Assembly (NCBI GenBank): GCA_009829735.1
Contig: CM020620.1
Span: forward strand, 21,302,020-21,366,019
Length of the DNA: 64,000 nt
Source of the DNA: Pyropia yezoensis
Lineage: Eukaryota; Rhodophyta; Bangiophyceae; Bangiales; Bangiaceae
Direction: 5' to 3'
The translations under genes were made by a program, and so were the position numbers. The notes under the pieces are model-generated. The model was not told where the DNA came from. It saw nothing but the letters and a program-made list of their open reading frames with translations, and made no database searches. Every line of letters begins with the position of its first letter. Within the stretch, counting starts at the first letter, position 1. Positions 11,499 through 22,693 of the stretch are shown one piece after another.

Positions 11499-13477
11499 AT
11501 GTCTACCCAAGAGACGGGGAACGTTCAAGGTGACGGATCGGCGTCGACGCCGACCCCGGAGCTGAACCCGGGAACCGGGATCGGTAACCCGATCGACAAC
11601 ATTGAGACGCCGATGCTCTCCGGTGCCGGATCGACGTTTAGTACGGCACGGACGGCCGGGGGCGGCGGACCGCCGCAACTGTCCTCTGCCGACCTCACGC
11701 CGCCGCCACCTTCACCAGGGGACTCCCTGATGGCATCATTGGCTCGCATCGAAGCTTGGTTCACCGGGCTCGACGCCCGTCAAGAGCGTACGGAGGATGC
11801 AATTGCTGTGCTGATGTCAGCACGCCATACGACGGCACCCCGTCGGGTCCCTCCCACACCGGTACGGTTCGAACCGGCCGGGCTACTTTCGGAGTCCACC
11901 AGGGTCAACCCCGGTGTTGCTACTCCAGGACAACCCCCGGATACGGCGGGTTATGGATCCGACTCGTCGGCTGAGCTGGAACGTAGCCATACGGAGCGCT
12001 ACGCTCGGAGCACCCAGAGCGGGCTCCGCGGACATGACTTGGCGGATATTTACGCCGGAACAGAGTCGGCAATGGGGGGAGGCGGTACCGTCTCGCATTA
12101 CCCCATCGACGAAGGGAGCCATGCAACTCGGGTACCCGACGCGCCGACGCCGGAAGTCCCAGCGTCACTGGTGCAAGCGATGACAGCGCAGGTTACTGCG
12201 AGCTTACTGAAGCGGATGGAGTCCGATGAGTTTACTCATCAACTGGCCAAGCGACTGGATATCCAGGACGCGGACACGGAGATTTTCAACGAAGTCTTCA
12301 GGTCGGTACTGACTCCGGAACGTTATCGTTTGGAGGACCGATCCACTACCGTATCGGAATCGATGCGTACGACCTCGCACCGAGCGATCCGCTCCATGCA
12401 GACCCTTATGAAGGGAGGCCCTATGTTCGGGGGCCCTAACGGACGCCCGTTGGCAGTCATTGGCTTCTTGACTAGCTTCAAGGCAGCCGCGGACAAGGCG
12501 CTCGTCAACGAGGGGCTGGCGCTGGAGATCCTCCCGTTCTTTGTTGACGAACGGGTCCGAGGCATCCTCCGCCAGGCATCCCCGATGCCGGGAATGAGGG
12601 TCGCAGCCACCCCCATGGACTACCGTGGGATATTGAAAAAGCTGCTTAGCAGCTACCTCAGTGAGGACAAGTGCGAAGACCACTATCGGGCCCTTCGCAC
12701 TGCCACCGCCCAGTCCTGGGAGGATGAAGAGATGTTTGGACGCCGGATCCAAGAGCTCGACTACGAGCTGGGGAAGCTCCTCGGTGAAGGAAAATTACGG
12801 GCCATCCTGTTCGCAGGAGTACCCAGCTATGTGTGGATATCCGCACGGGGAGCCAATACGGCTCGGATGAACCTCTAGTCGACCAACAGGGCCACCTGCT
12901 GCTACCGGCGACGCCGGTGATTAATGAGCATGGTACGGTAGCGTACATCGCCCCGGCTGGGACCCAGTTCCAGGTTAACGAGGGAGCGGGACGGCGCGTC
13001 CCGTATGTGCGGACTACGGGTTATGCCCCGGTTACGGGTAACCCCCACCAACCCCTGCCGACCTGGGCAGTACGTACGGAGGCACCTCCGCACATCGCGG
13101 GTAGACCCAACCGGTTGGGGGAGTCCATGTTCCGGCTGGCACCGGGACCCAAGGCCTACCAAGGGGCGGGCACTCGGGCGCCCGAGGCAGGCAACCGGAC
13201 CTATGGAGCCAACCCGACGCGGACGCACGGGACGGCCGGCACGTCCGGATGTATGTTGTGCGGAGACCCCCAACACTGGGTGTCCGCATGCCCACTCATC
13301 CCGGAGGAGTCTCGACGGGCAGCGGCGCAACGCAAGGCATCCATGGGTGGGTATCCCGCCCGAGGCCCGGCACCAGGTAGGCAGCAAGCTCCAGGAGGAG
13401 TACTGGCAGTCGAGGAGGCACCCCCTCTCTCGGATGTCCCGGAGGACAGTACCCGGCCGAGCACGGGAAACGAGTAA
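11499..13477 (+). pseudogene. gag: gag of element 1, frameshifted
   Basis: Gag forms the virus-like particle and binds the RNA. Translation from ATG 11,499 (a GTG two codons earlier is ignored) gives 459 aa, stopping at 12,876-12,878. The product has a disordered Pro/Thr/Gly-rich N-terminus and a capsid-like helical region. Just before the stop it reads NTARMNL, matching NTARATL in the intact Gag of element 2. The rest of Gag continues in another frame from about 12,875 to 13,477. It includes the zinc knuckle CMLCGDPQHWVSAC (CX2CX4HX4C) near 13.25 kb and ends GNE, as does element 2. Because the intact relative has no break here, this is a lesion rather than programmed frameshifting. Confidence 0.85.
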
Positions 13478-13560
13478 AAGGAAGGACGACACGGGGTCGC
13501 TGGGGTAACCCTAGCCAGCCACCCCGGACTGCCGCGGGGAAAGCCCCACGGAGAGCGCGG

Positions 13561-16500
13561 TTGAGCCTACGCCGCATCAACCCCCGGGTACACCTTCCGG
13601 CCCCGACGACACGGCGTCAGGGGATTGATGACCAACCTCCAAGGTTGGGAGGAGAGGACGGGAAGCCCCGTCACATGGAACCAGACAAGGGCCCTGTTCA
13701 GGATGCCCGAGCTACACCGGATATCGGTGTAGGCCACGTACTGTTCACCTTGGAGAACTTCAAGGTATCAGCCACACTGGGGGTTGACCCCCAGTCGACC
13801 TGGTCGTATTACCCCGTACTGGATACAGGGGCTGGACCTAACTTGCCGGAAGGATACCCTCCCGGACAAGTGGCTCCCGCGAGTCAGAGTTGTTCGGGGA
13901 CCCACGATCAACGATGCGAATGGTCGTCTCATTCGTACGACCGCAGCGATGTCGCTGCAGGTCACCCTCGGGGAGCTCACTACGGAAGTTGACTTCCTGG
14001 TGTGTGAGACTCTATCTGTGCCCTGCATACTGGAGTGCACCTTCATCAATGTTCACGTGGATGCAATCCGGCCGGGCCGGAGGACCGTCGAGCTGCAAGA
14101 GGCCGACTGGACGAAGAGAGGACAGATTGCTATCGTCAGGGACCTGACGTTACAAGGGAGCCACGTTATCGTGGCTGAGGTATACGCCAACGTAGAACCG
14201 AAGACACTCCGGCTGGCCAAGCGGACTCGCTTTGAGCCGCTATCGGAGACCGTCCTCCCGGTTAACTGTGACCTCGCAGGCATCTGCAGAGTCCAGTCCA
14301 ACCTACGAACCTACTAGCGCCATGGGTTGACCATGGCCAATGGTATCGTAGACCTCCCAGCGGGGGGGTCATCACTGCTGGTGATGGCGAACTATCGCCG
14401 TAAGGCAGTCACCCTCCCGAAGGGAGCTATCCTTGGGATTGCCGAGGTCTACGAAGGAGATATCTTTACCCCTGACAAGGAAAGTCAATTGGAACCACTT
14501 GAGGTGCTGGCGGTCGCCGAGACCACCGAGTGGCAGCAACCCGATGACGGGAAGCCTAACCCATCGGCGGCTCCGGCGGACATGCCGCCAAAGGACCAAA
14601 AAGCCTTGAAGGCACTGGCCGAGGCTGACCTCGACCAACTTCCCCCTTCGGTAGCTGAAGGGGTACGACGGATGCTAAGAAGGCATGACGTCATGTGGAC
14701 CGGTGGGGCGCTGGGTACCATTGGGGCAACCCAACACCGTATAGACCTGGTACCAGGTGCTCGACCAGCGCGGTCGCAACCGCATCGTGCGGGACCTATG
14801 CAACGAGAGATCGTTGATGGAGAAGTGAAGAGGATGAGCGAAGCTAAGGTGATCCGACCTTCGATGTCGGAGTGGGGCGCCCCAGTCGTTATCGTACCGA
14901 AGAAGGATCAGACCCCTCGGTTTTGCATCGATTATCGACGCCTCAACTTGGTTACCAAGAAAGACTCATACCCTTTACCAAGGATGGACGAGTGCATCGA
15001 CTCGCTGGGGGAGGCCACAGTGTTTACCACTATCGACTGCAATGCCGGGTACTGGCAGATCCCCGTTGCGGAGGAGGATATCCCCAAGACGGCGTTCGTC
15101 TGTCACAGTGGCGTGTACGAGCTCCTAAGGATGCCCTTCGGATTGTCCAACGCCCCCGCTACATTCCAACGGGCCATCGACATTATACTGTCGGGAGTCA
15201 AGTGGCGGAACTGCCTGGTGTACTTGGACGACGTCATCGTCTTCTCGCGTAACATGGATGACCATGTGCAACATGTCGACGAGGTACTCACCCTCTTGCG
15301 GAACGCCGGGGTAACCCTGCGCCTCAAGAAGTGCGCCTTCTTCCAGCAGACAGGCGAGTATCTGGATCACCAGATCACACCAGGTAAACTGGGAGTGCTC
15401 GAAGCTAATACCCGGGCACTCCGGGATGCGCAATACCCAACCACCCAGACACAGCTGAAAAGCTTCCTGGGGATGTGCAACGTATACCGACGGTTCGTCA
15501 AGGACTTCGCTCGTATAGCCAAACCGTTAACGGTTCTGAAGAGCAGTGCCTTGCCAAAGGTACTCCAACCTCCCTCGCCCAGCGAGGGAGAGGCATTCGA
15601 GCTGCTCAAGCGAGCTCTACTAGCCCCACCCGTGCTTGCGTTGCCGCATAGACGCGGGACCTTCGTCATCGACGTCGATGCCTGCGACACCAAAGTGGGA
15701 TGCACCCTGCTACAGGGAGAGACCATCATCGGTACCGATAATGTTATCCCGGACCTACATCCGGTAGGGTACTTCAGCCGGACACTCAACCCGGCTGAAC
15801 ATAACTATAGTGCCACCGAGCGCGAGTGCCTCGGAGTCATATGGGCAGTGCAACTGCTCCGGCCATACCTGGAAGGTTCCAGGTTCATCGTAAGGTCCGA
15901 CCACGAACCCTTACGATGGCTTCTCAACCTTGGTGACAAGGATTCCGACAGCCACGGTCGGCTACCCCGGTGGAGGCTGAAGATGGCCGAGCACGACTAC
16001 CGGACCATATATAAGGCCGGCTCCACCCATCATCTGGGGGACGCGCTGTCGCGACTCGATACCCCAAGCGGGGATACCCGACAGGTGGACGAAGACATCC
16101 CGGTGGTACCGGTGTGCATGGTGGGTAATGCTACCCAAGGTATGGTTGACCATACCATGGCACATCTTGCGTGCCCATTAACCCTCGCGGACTTCCGCGA
16201 GGCACAGGCCAATGACGATGACTGTAAACGCCATCGTGCTAACCTCCTGGCCGGCACGGCCGGCATCTTCTCCGAGAACGAGGACGGACTCATATATCGG
16301 CGGGCACCCGCCGATGGACGGCATCAGGTCGTGGTTCCCATGTCCTTACGGCAGGCCGTCATGGAACGAGAATACGAGAACCCCACAGCCGGACACCCGG
16401 GGTGTTCGCGCATGTTCGCAGCAATGCGAAGGTTCTTCTACTGGCCAGCTATGGCCGTCGACGTAATCGACCACGTGCGGGGATGCCACCCGTGTGCACG

Positions 16501-17650
16501 GAATCGCATGAGTCTTCATAGGCGGGCATCCGCTATGAAACTGTTCCCCCCAGACGGGCCCAACGAGCAAGTCGCTATCGACATACTCGGACCGCTTCCG
16601 GTAACGGAAGAAGGGAACAGGTACATCCTGGTCATGTTGGACCGCTTTACTAAGCTGTCACGGGCAGTAGCAAGCCCGAGCGATACGGCCTACACGATCA
16701 TGAACGCAGTGGTTGACCACTGGATCAGTGCTTACGGAGTAATGAAGCAACTCCTCTCCGATAACGGAGCAAACCTTATGTCAGCATTCTGCACTAAGGT
16801 CCTGGGCATGTTCGGCATCGAACCCCGTCGGGCATCCGACTACCACCCGCAATCCAACGGGCAGGTGGAGCGGTTCAACCGCACCACCGTGAAGATGCTC
16901 CAATGCTATGTGGCGGAGCACACGAAGACGTGGGACAGGCTTCTGTCCGTCTTGACCCTGGCATACAATGCCAGGCCCCACCGAAGTACCAGTATTGCAC
17001 CACTGGAATGGGTCATGCCAATGGGCGTCGGGAACCTGACGCTGCCACCGGGCAGGTGCACTCGGTATGACATACCGAAGGGCCGACCGGCCGAACGGAT
17101 CCACTTAGCTTGGTTGGCCAAGCTATCGTGGATGATGCCCAAGCTCAAGGGTGCCCTTGACCGTACACAACTTCGTTACAAGAAGAACTTTGACGCCCGG
17201 TTACGGGTACGCAACGCAACCCTGGTAACAGGTGACTGGGTCTACATCAGACACCAGAAGTTCCGAGGGAACAAGCTTATGCAACCGGTCAAGGGACCGT
17301 ACCAGATCTTACACAGAGATGATCACTCTGTCATCCTGCACTCCGATACGGAGATACAACGCATCAACCTCAATGATGTGACACCTGCTCCGAAGCCGGA
17401 ACAGCCTCAGCCGGTACCGGCTGGGTTGCTACACGAAGCCCTTACAACCCACCGGTCAGATGACCCGGTGGGACCGGATGGGATTCCATTCCAAGTAGAG
17501 AGCGTGGTCGGACACACCGACCCGGACCTACCAGGACCCTGGTACGTCAAGGTTATGTGGGTCGGATACGACTCACCCACCTGGGAACAGGCGGCGAATA
17601 TACCCCGCCAACTCCTCATGCCTTACATGAGGCGACGACGCCTATTGTAG
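13561..17650 (+). pseudogene. pol: pol of element 1 (PR-RT-RH-IN-chromodomain), broken
   Basis: Polyprotein for processing, reverse transcription and integration. The protease shows LDTGAG (about 13.82 kb). The frame then shifts near 13,840, where RKDTLPDKW resumes in another frame matching RKSLLPKGM of element 2. A TAG at 14,315-14,317 interrupts the linker. RT follows with FCIDYRRLN, MPFGLSNAPATFQR and YLDD (15,221). RNase H begins near FVIDVDAC. Integrase has an HHCC-like region (about 16.39-16.5 kb) and catalytic D (16,580), D (16,760) and E (16,868), giving D-X35-E. The C-terminus VMWVGYDSPTWEQAANIP is a chromodomain. The RT-to-chromodomain part is open, so decay is limited to the front end. 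Confidence 0.93.
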
Positions 17651-18100
17651 CAACCCAACCGACACCGACTTCGGCTGTTGGGGGGTGAGGCTTATACCTA
17701 CTAAGTAGGGTGTCACATGGACTCGGCAAGACTTAGGTTCACCAAGTTGGAGCGGACTTAGGCAAACTAAGTAAGCTACTGACTTTTACAAGTTTACTTG
17801 AAGGAGATGACTAACTCCGATAATTTCAAAGTAACCTAAGGCTTACACCAAGGTAAACCTTCATCCATGGGGCAAGTGACGGACCAAGAAGGTTGACCTT
17901 CATGAGTATTAACCAACCAGGATGGGTTGGGGGATGCGGGAAAGAACCGAGGCAAGCCACGACTAAGTCAGACGGGGTACTCCCCAATGGCAGGCATTGG
18001 TATCATGCAAACGCCCCAGCAGGGGATGAGTTTATACTCACTACTACCCGGCCACCATAAGGGTCACCGGGGCCCTCTCCCTCACAAACAATAGCACTCC
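17651..18100. other. Spacer between pol and antisense ORF of element 1
   Basis: A 450-bp gap between the convergent stops of pol and the antisense ORF. It is less GC-rich than its surroundings and full of short repeated motifs in both orientations: CTAAGTA, ACTTAGG, AAGTAA, AAGGTAAAC. No ORF is supported. It is a natural place for the 3' ends of two convergent transcripts, but no clear poly(A) signal stands out. Confidence 0.5.
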
Positions 18101-20470
18101 TCAGTGGGTAGACCCACTGCCCGAGGGAGGCCACTCACGCGTAAGCGCGTACACCTCCATGCTCCACCGGTCGGCAATCTCACGACGGTCAATCACCCGA
18201 GTTACCTCGGTGCATAGCTGAACGAGGGTGCTGCGGCCGGCCTCCACGTCCGCCAGAGCGGACTGGAGACGGTCCAGCACACCGCCGAAGCAACGCGCGG
18301 ACCCAACCAGCGCAGCACCTGGCGGGATATCCCCCCAGCTAACAGAGAGACCCTCCCGCATCGCGCGGGCAACAAGGGCGTCAACGCCCTCATACCAGAG
18401 ACGGGGACCCCCGTCAGGCATGGCAGGGGCGGGAGGTGACACTGGTGCAGCCAGAGGAGCCACAGGAGCCGACACGGCGACCACCGGAGCCGGTGGCACC
18501 TGATACGAGGCCCGGTAGGACCCTACTGAAGGAGCTCCACCGTAAACCCGGCGGGGCTCGGCCCGACGACGGGACACCTCACGCTCCCCACCCGCGGAGC
18601 CCCACTCTCGGGGACGACGGCCAACCGCCACCGGTATCGGGTTACCGAACCACGGGGCGAGGACCTGAAGAGGGTCATGGATAACCATGGGAATACCCAG
18701 GTCAGCGACAGCCTCGGTGGACGCCCACCCATGGCAATTGGGCTCACCCGGCTGAGTACGCCGGATACGCAACGAGTGACGAGGCAAGGGGGAAGCCCCA
18801 GCCTGCGGGTCCCGGTACGGGGGAAGGGCCAACACCCCAGCCCAGTTCACGGCATCGTGAACAGCCAGCAGGGCCTCGAACTCCCGGGCCAACCCGGTCT
18901 TGGCGGCTATCATGTCCACGCCCAACTGCGCGATGTGCCGACGGACACCCGTCGGAAGATGAAACAGGCGCCCCTGCCGGCGGACGGACAGCAAGAATGA
19001 GAAAGCCTGCCCGAGGGTAACCTCAAGGGTGAAGGTACCCTGCAACGGGTGGACCGGCCGGGAGGCCAACACACTCCCGAAGTATCGGAGGCAGGAGCCG
19101 GTGTCAAACCGGAAAGCAGGGGCGGGTTCCCACCCCTCCTGCCACAGAGGCGGGCGCACGGCAGTGTACACCGGCGCGCGACCGTTACCGGTCTGCAAAG
19201 CACACGTTATATCGGTGCGGAACGCATCCGCCATGACACCATGGTTGCGTCGCCAGCTCGACGCTGACTTCAACCCCGCCATAGACGGGTACGGAGCCGT
19301 CAACGTCGGGTACGGAGATACCCCCGGGAAGTACTCGAACCCGGGATACCGGCCGGTATCACCCACTGTCTCCCCAAACGCAACCGGCTCCGCCGCCGCC
19401 GCAATCTCCCGAGCACTAGCCGGGTAGTCAACCTCCCGCGGCAACGCGGGGGCAATCAAGTCGCATATCCCGAAGGCGGAGTCGAGGTAGACCTCACCCC
19501 GCCCAATCCGGGTGCGCCAGAGCTGCGCATGCCGGTCGTCCGGCTGGCTGAGGATCCAATGATGCTCCACCCGGACCGCGTTCGGCTGGTTGACCAGCCG
19601 CACCAACTCCCGCTCCCAACTCGGGTCCACCTTGACGCGCCGGGAGGTCTCTCCAGGAAGACGCGGCTGGTGGAATTCCACCCGCATCCGCCCAGCGGAC
19701 TCCATCGACTCCTGCACAGTCAGGCCTCGAACCCGAGCCACCAAGTCGGACATCGACATAGCGGGTTGACTCGCCGCCAAGGCGACACCGCCACCCAAAG
19801 GGGCAACCCGGGCAGGACCAGGAAGAATAGGGGGCGCCGGGGGAAGCCCCACCGGCAGATGGGCCGGCCCCGGCCGAGCACGGGGCCGAGGAGGAAGAAG
19901 AAGGGCGGGCGCCCGCCCGGAGTAACTCCCGGAGTCCACGGCCATCGGGGTAGATACTTCTTGACCATCAGGTGTCCGCGGCACCGCGGGTAGAGCACCG
20001 CCGCCACCCGGGCCCGACGCGGGCCCCACGGGGGCAGCAGCAGTAGACCCGTTACCCGCTGCCGGGGACACACCAACCGGGCGGGCACCCGCGCCGACTT
20101 GACCCGCCGGCTCGGCCGGGGTGCGGCCACGACCATCCGACACGCCGGCGACGCCGTCTTGAGGTAGAGCCGCGCCGGCACCGGCGACAGAAGCCATCCG
20201 GGCCGCCGGAGGAGTAGCGGTAGAGGCCACCGCTGCGCGCGGTTGCCCGCCACCCGACGGAGCCGTCGTGCCGCTGCACACGGACGACAATCCGCCCGGC
20301 GCACCTTCCGGGGCAACACGAACGGTCACCCGGTCGTCCTCGTCCTCCGACGAGCTCGCTAAGAAGCACTCGGCGGCTGTGGCAGAGACGGGGGCGTCGT
20401 CCACCATCACCTCTTCCTCCTCCCCAAGCAGGAGGTCGTCCTCGCCCCCGGGTACCTCGGGGTCCGACAT
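18101..20470 (-). CDS. Antisense ORF of element 1, 789 aa, unknown function
   Basis: An open frame on the strand opposite gag-pol, lying between pol and the 3' LTR. I chose ATG 20,470 (MSDPEVPGGEDD); the frame is open about 34 codons further upstream without another ATG. Residues 1-60 are acidic, and about 60-240 are disordered Ala/Gly/Pro-rich. About 250-560 look folded, and a Pro/Ala linker leads to a helical C-terminal part (VLDRLQSALADVEAGRS). The stretch near residues 440-545 matches the antisense protein of element 2: FGSV, then HLP 40 residues on, then HD..NW. No known domain is recognised. The frame stays open although gag and pol are broken. Antisense extra ORFs are known in some plant Ty3/gypsy lineages; homology to those is untested. 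Confidence 0.75.
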   Translation of the reverse strand: MSDPEVPGGEDDLLLGEEEEVMVDDAPVSATAAECFLASSSEDEDDRVTVRVAPEGAPGGLSSVCSGTTAPSGGGQPRAAVASTATPPAARMASVAGAGAALPQDGVAGVSDGRGRTPAEPAGQVGAGARPVGVSPAAGNGSTAAAPVGPASGPGGGGALPAVPRTPDGQEVSTPMAVDSGSYSGRAPALLLPPRPRARPGPAHLPVGLPPAPPILPGPARVAPLGGGVALAASQPAMSMSDLVARVRGLTVQESMESAGRMRVEFHQPRLPGETSRRVKVDPSWERELVRLVNQPNAVRVEHHWILSQPDDRHAQLWRTRIGRGEVYLDSAFGICDLIAPALPREVDYPASAREIAAAAEPVAFGETVGDTGRYPGFEYFPGVSPYPTLTAPYPSMAGLKSASSWRRNHGVMADAFRTDITCALQTGNGRAPVYTAVRPPLWQEGWEPAPAFRFDTGSCLRYFGSVLASRPVHPLQGTFTLEVTLGQAFSFLLSVRRQGRLFHLPTGVRRHIAQLGVDMIAAKTGLAREFEALLAVHDAVNWAGVLALPPYRDPQAGASPLPRHSLRIRRTQPGEPNCHGWASTEAVADLGIPMVIHDPLQVLAPWFGNPIPVAVGRRPREWGSAGGEREVSRRRAEPRRVYGGAPSVGSYRASYQVPPAPVVAVSAPVAPLAAPVSPPAPAMPDGGPRLWYEGVDALVARAMREGLSVSWGDIPPGAALVGSARCFGGVLDRLQSALADVEAGRSTLVQLCTEVTRVIDRREIADRWSMEVYALTREWPPSGSGSTH

Positions 20471-21044
20471 GGTGAAACCGGGGTAGCAGGGGCAACCCGT
20501 GCCGAAAAGCCGCAGCCGGCTCGACCCGGTACAAGAAACGCTCGCGCGGACGAGCCTGGGAAGCGCGGGCACCCGCGCTTATAACCACACAGCTCGGCAC
20601 GAGCGATACGGCAGCGCGGGACGACCCGCGCCAGCCGAGCTACGAGGGCGCTCCACCCAGGCACCTGGATCGGGGCCACGCCCCCCCCCACGGGGTAACC
20701 AGGGGGGTCACCCCCAACCGCCCCCACGCAACGCGGGCAACCCCCGCCACCCACTCAATCGTCTCACGAGAGGGGCCCCCCTACGACCAGACGCCTGGTG
20801 GCGGATCCGCTTGCACCACCCCTCGGAAAGGGGGGTCGTGAACAGAAACCCGCATCGGGAATTCAACGGTCCGGAAAACGGATCGTGTGTGTACCACACA
20901 AAGGGGGGCACCCCCCTCAGACAGCCTCGGAAAGGGGTGTCTGTCGCGAAAGGGCGCAAAGCCCCACCCGACTGGTAAACGGTCACGCGACCCACTTACA
21001 TTCGGTAACCCGAATGCAACTCGACCCGAGGACGGGCCGAATCT
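20471..21044. promoter_or_regulatory. Leader/promoter region of the antisense ORF, element 1
   Basis: About 574 bp between the antisense start codon and the polypurine tract. It would hold the 5' leader and promoter of an antisense transcript. It carries two copies of CCTCGGAAAGGGG (about 20,821 and 20,929), the second inside a short hairpin (GACAG...CTGTC), plus many C- and G-runs. The promoter role is inferred from position only. Confidence 0.35.
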
Positions 21045-21056
21045 AAGGGGGGGATA
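21045..21056 (+). other. Polypurine tract of element 1
   Basis: AAGGGGGGGATA abuts the 3' LTR, which begins TGTAGCA at 21,057. This is the normal place for plus-strand priming. The last bases (TA) are not purine-only. Confidence 0.75.
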
Positions 21057-21417
21057 TGTAGCAATATGGTCGGCCGTATTGTGGCCCTAATATTAGGGGG
21101 GCTACTTCCAATCCTTGACTTTCAATTTGAGTCCGTACTGGTCACGGTATCTATAAGTTACGTATGACCAGAGGGACTTGCATCTTGGGGCGGAGGGTAG
21201 TTAGTAGTGTCTCCGAGGGTTTATTACGAGGGGGCCGGCGGCGAATCCACCGCCGGCCAAGGTAGAACAACAAACCCCTCCCATTTGGGCTCTCATCTTG
21301 GTCCCGTGGCTTGCGCTCCAAGGACAGCAACCTTGGCCTCCCGGTGACGTTGGTGCCGATCCCCCCTGGCGAGTGTTCCCTGAGAGTGGACGTGCAGCGG
21401 ATACCTATTGTGCTACA
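21057..21417 (+). repeat. 3' LTR of element 1
   Basis: 361 bp with intact ends TGTAGCA...TGCTACA. It matches the 5' LTR except at three positions, about 99.2% identity by eye. AGTAC follows as the 3' target duplication. Confidence 0.95.
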
Positions 21418-21422
21418 AGTAC

Positions 21423-22101
21423 GGGCTGCGCATACTCGCGCTTTGGTCGGAAAAGTGAACGCTGCTGTTGAATCCTTGAGCGTGTTCTTTCCAAATGAGC
21501 TGCCTGCAAAATATGATGGCCATTATTTATACTCGACCTCGTCGCACGAACGCACCGCAAGAAGGCACTGCCGCAGTCCATTTAAGACATCCGAGTTACG
21601 AGGGCATTACAAAGCTGGACGTAGGCATTTGTTCTTCCCCTAAAGGTGGTTGTTACTTGTAAGGCAATCGAAATAGTCTCTATTCCGAGCTGGGCGCTTG
21701 CGGCTGCTCAAACAGAGCTTGTTTACTGCTCTCGTGAGTGTGCCGCTCGGTCTGGCCGTGGACTGCTGTGACCTGCACAGGGCTGCATGAATCAACTTGG
21801 AATACCCCAGGCAGCCCCCAGCAGAGTCACTGCACGGATGACGGCGCTCTGATTGGACAATGAAGAAAAAGCCTGCGTTGCTTGGACAGCTGCTGTGACC
21901 TGCTTGGGCGGCAGTGACCTGCTTGGAACGGCCCAAGTAGAGGACTCTGGACATTAAATCCGGTTGTGGAGACGAACAAGGCACTCGGGCCAGAGTCTTG
22001 CAACCCTCTCAGAAGCGGAAAGGACAGGGGTCACATGAAGAGCGCGCAATCAGAGGAAACGTATGCGATGCGTGCCGCTGCCTTTTCTTGTGCGATCGGG
22101 T
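21423..22101. other. Spacer between the two retrotransposons, no gene
   Basis: 680 bp between elements. One frame runs from the LTR to 21,643 but has no known motif. A short reiteration of TGACCTGCTTGG (two copies near 21.90-21.93 kb, with a related GTGACCTGC at about 21.77 kb) is visible. Nothing else is supported. Confidence 0.4.
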
Positions 22102-22106
22102 GAGCC
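22102..22106. repeat. Target site duplication of element 2 (5')
   Basis: GAGCC immediately before the 5' LTR; GAGCC also follows the 3' LTR at 31,487-31,491, a perfect 5-bp duplication. Confidence 0.95.
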
Positions 22107-22574
22107 TGTGGCAGTATTGACCCCCAGGTAGGGGGCAACACGTGCCATGCAAGGGGCGGCAGGCCACTAGCCTGATCCGTTCCTCCCCCTGCATTTGGGT
22201 CCATATTCCCTAAGTTCGGGATAGTTAGCTTAGTAGTAAATCCAACTTGGATTTGAGGGTTTTCTGCATTTATCGTCTTGAATTTTCGTGTGGCCCGGTG
22301 GGCAGGTGCTGGGGTGGGAGATTCTGAGTGGCGAGATTCTGAGTGGACCCTGGGGGGATAAGGGGAGGGACAGCGGGGCTTGGCCCTGCGTCCCCGTCCC
22401 GACCAAGAAACTGTTGGACCACACACCATCTTCTTGTTTGTCCGTGGGGGGATTGCCCCACAACAGGGATAGAGTGTGTGCGACTTGCACTTCTTCCGGT
22501 TCCCCCGACACGGGAGGCAGCCCTCGCACACCGCCCCAACTTGGGTACTGTGTGTGCGAGTGGTTTTTGCCACA
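22107..22574 (+). repeat. 5' LTR of element 2
   Basis: 468 bp with ends TGTGGCA...TGCCACA, a perfect 7-bp inverted terminus. No difference from the 3' LTR was seen by eye. It contains a direct repeat GAGATTCTGAGTGG(C/A). A 465-bp diverged solo copy lies at 8411-8875. Confidence 0.96.
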
Positions 22575-22576
22575 TT

Positions 22577-22595
22577 TGGTGGAGCAGCAGGGGAC
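22577..22595 (+). other. Primer binding site of element 2
   Basis: TGGTGGAGCAGCAGGGGAC, two bases after the 5' LTR, identical to that of element 1 although the surrounding sequence differs. Confidence 0.88.
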
Positions 22596-22693
22596 AGAGG
22601 TAAACTTTACCTCCGGGTGCACCCGGGTGTAGGGGGCCCTCTGTCTCAGAGGAACGGTGGACTTGGACCGTGTCATACGGATCGTTAGCCAAC

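Larger units (their letters stand above)
10913..21417 (+). mobile_element. LTR retrotransposon 1: Ty3/gypsy chromovirus with antisense ORF, inactivated
   Basis: A complete-length 10,505-bp element with two 361-bp LTRs. The order is LTR, primer binding site, gag with zinc knuckle, protease, RT, RNase H, integrase, chromodomain, then a long antisense ORF, polypurine tract and LTR. That domain order is Ty3/gypsy (Metaviridae), and the C-terminal chromodomain places it among chromoviruses. The LTRs differ at three positions, and gag and pol carry a frameshift each plus a stop in pol. It is an older, non-autonomous copy unless helped in trans by a relative. Confidence 0.95.

Noticed and set aside
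12833-12885. Programmed frameshift in gag of element 1
   Set aside because: The intact relative reads through this position in one frame and element 1 has further lesions, so a mutation is simpler.
22288-22632. Open frames inside the LTRs of element 2
   Set aside because: Short frames on both strands repeated simply because the LTR is repeated; no protein signal.
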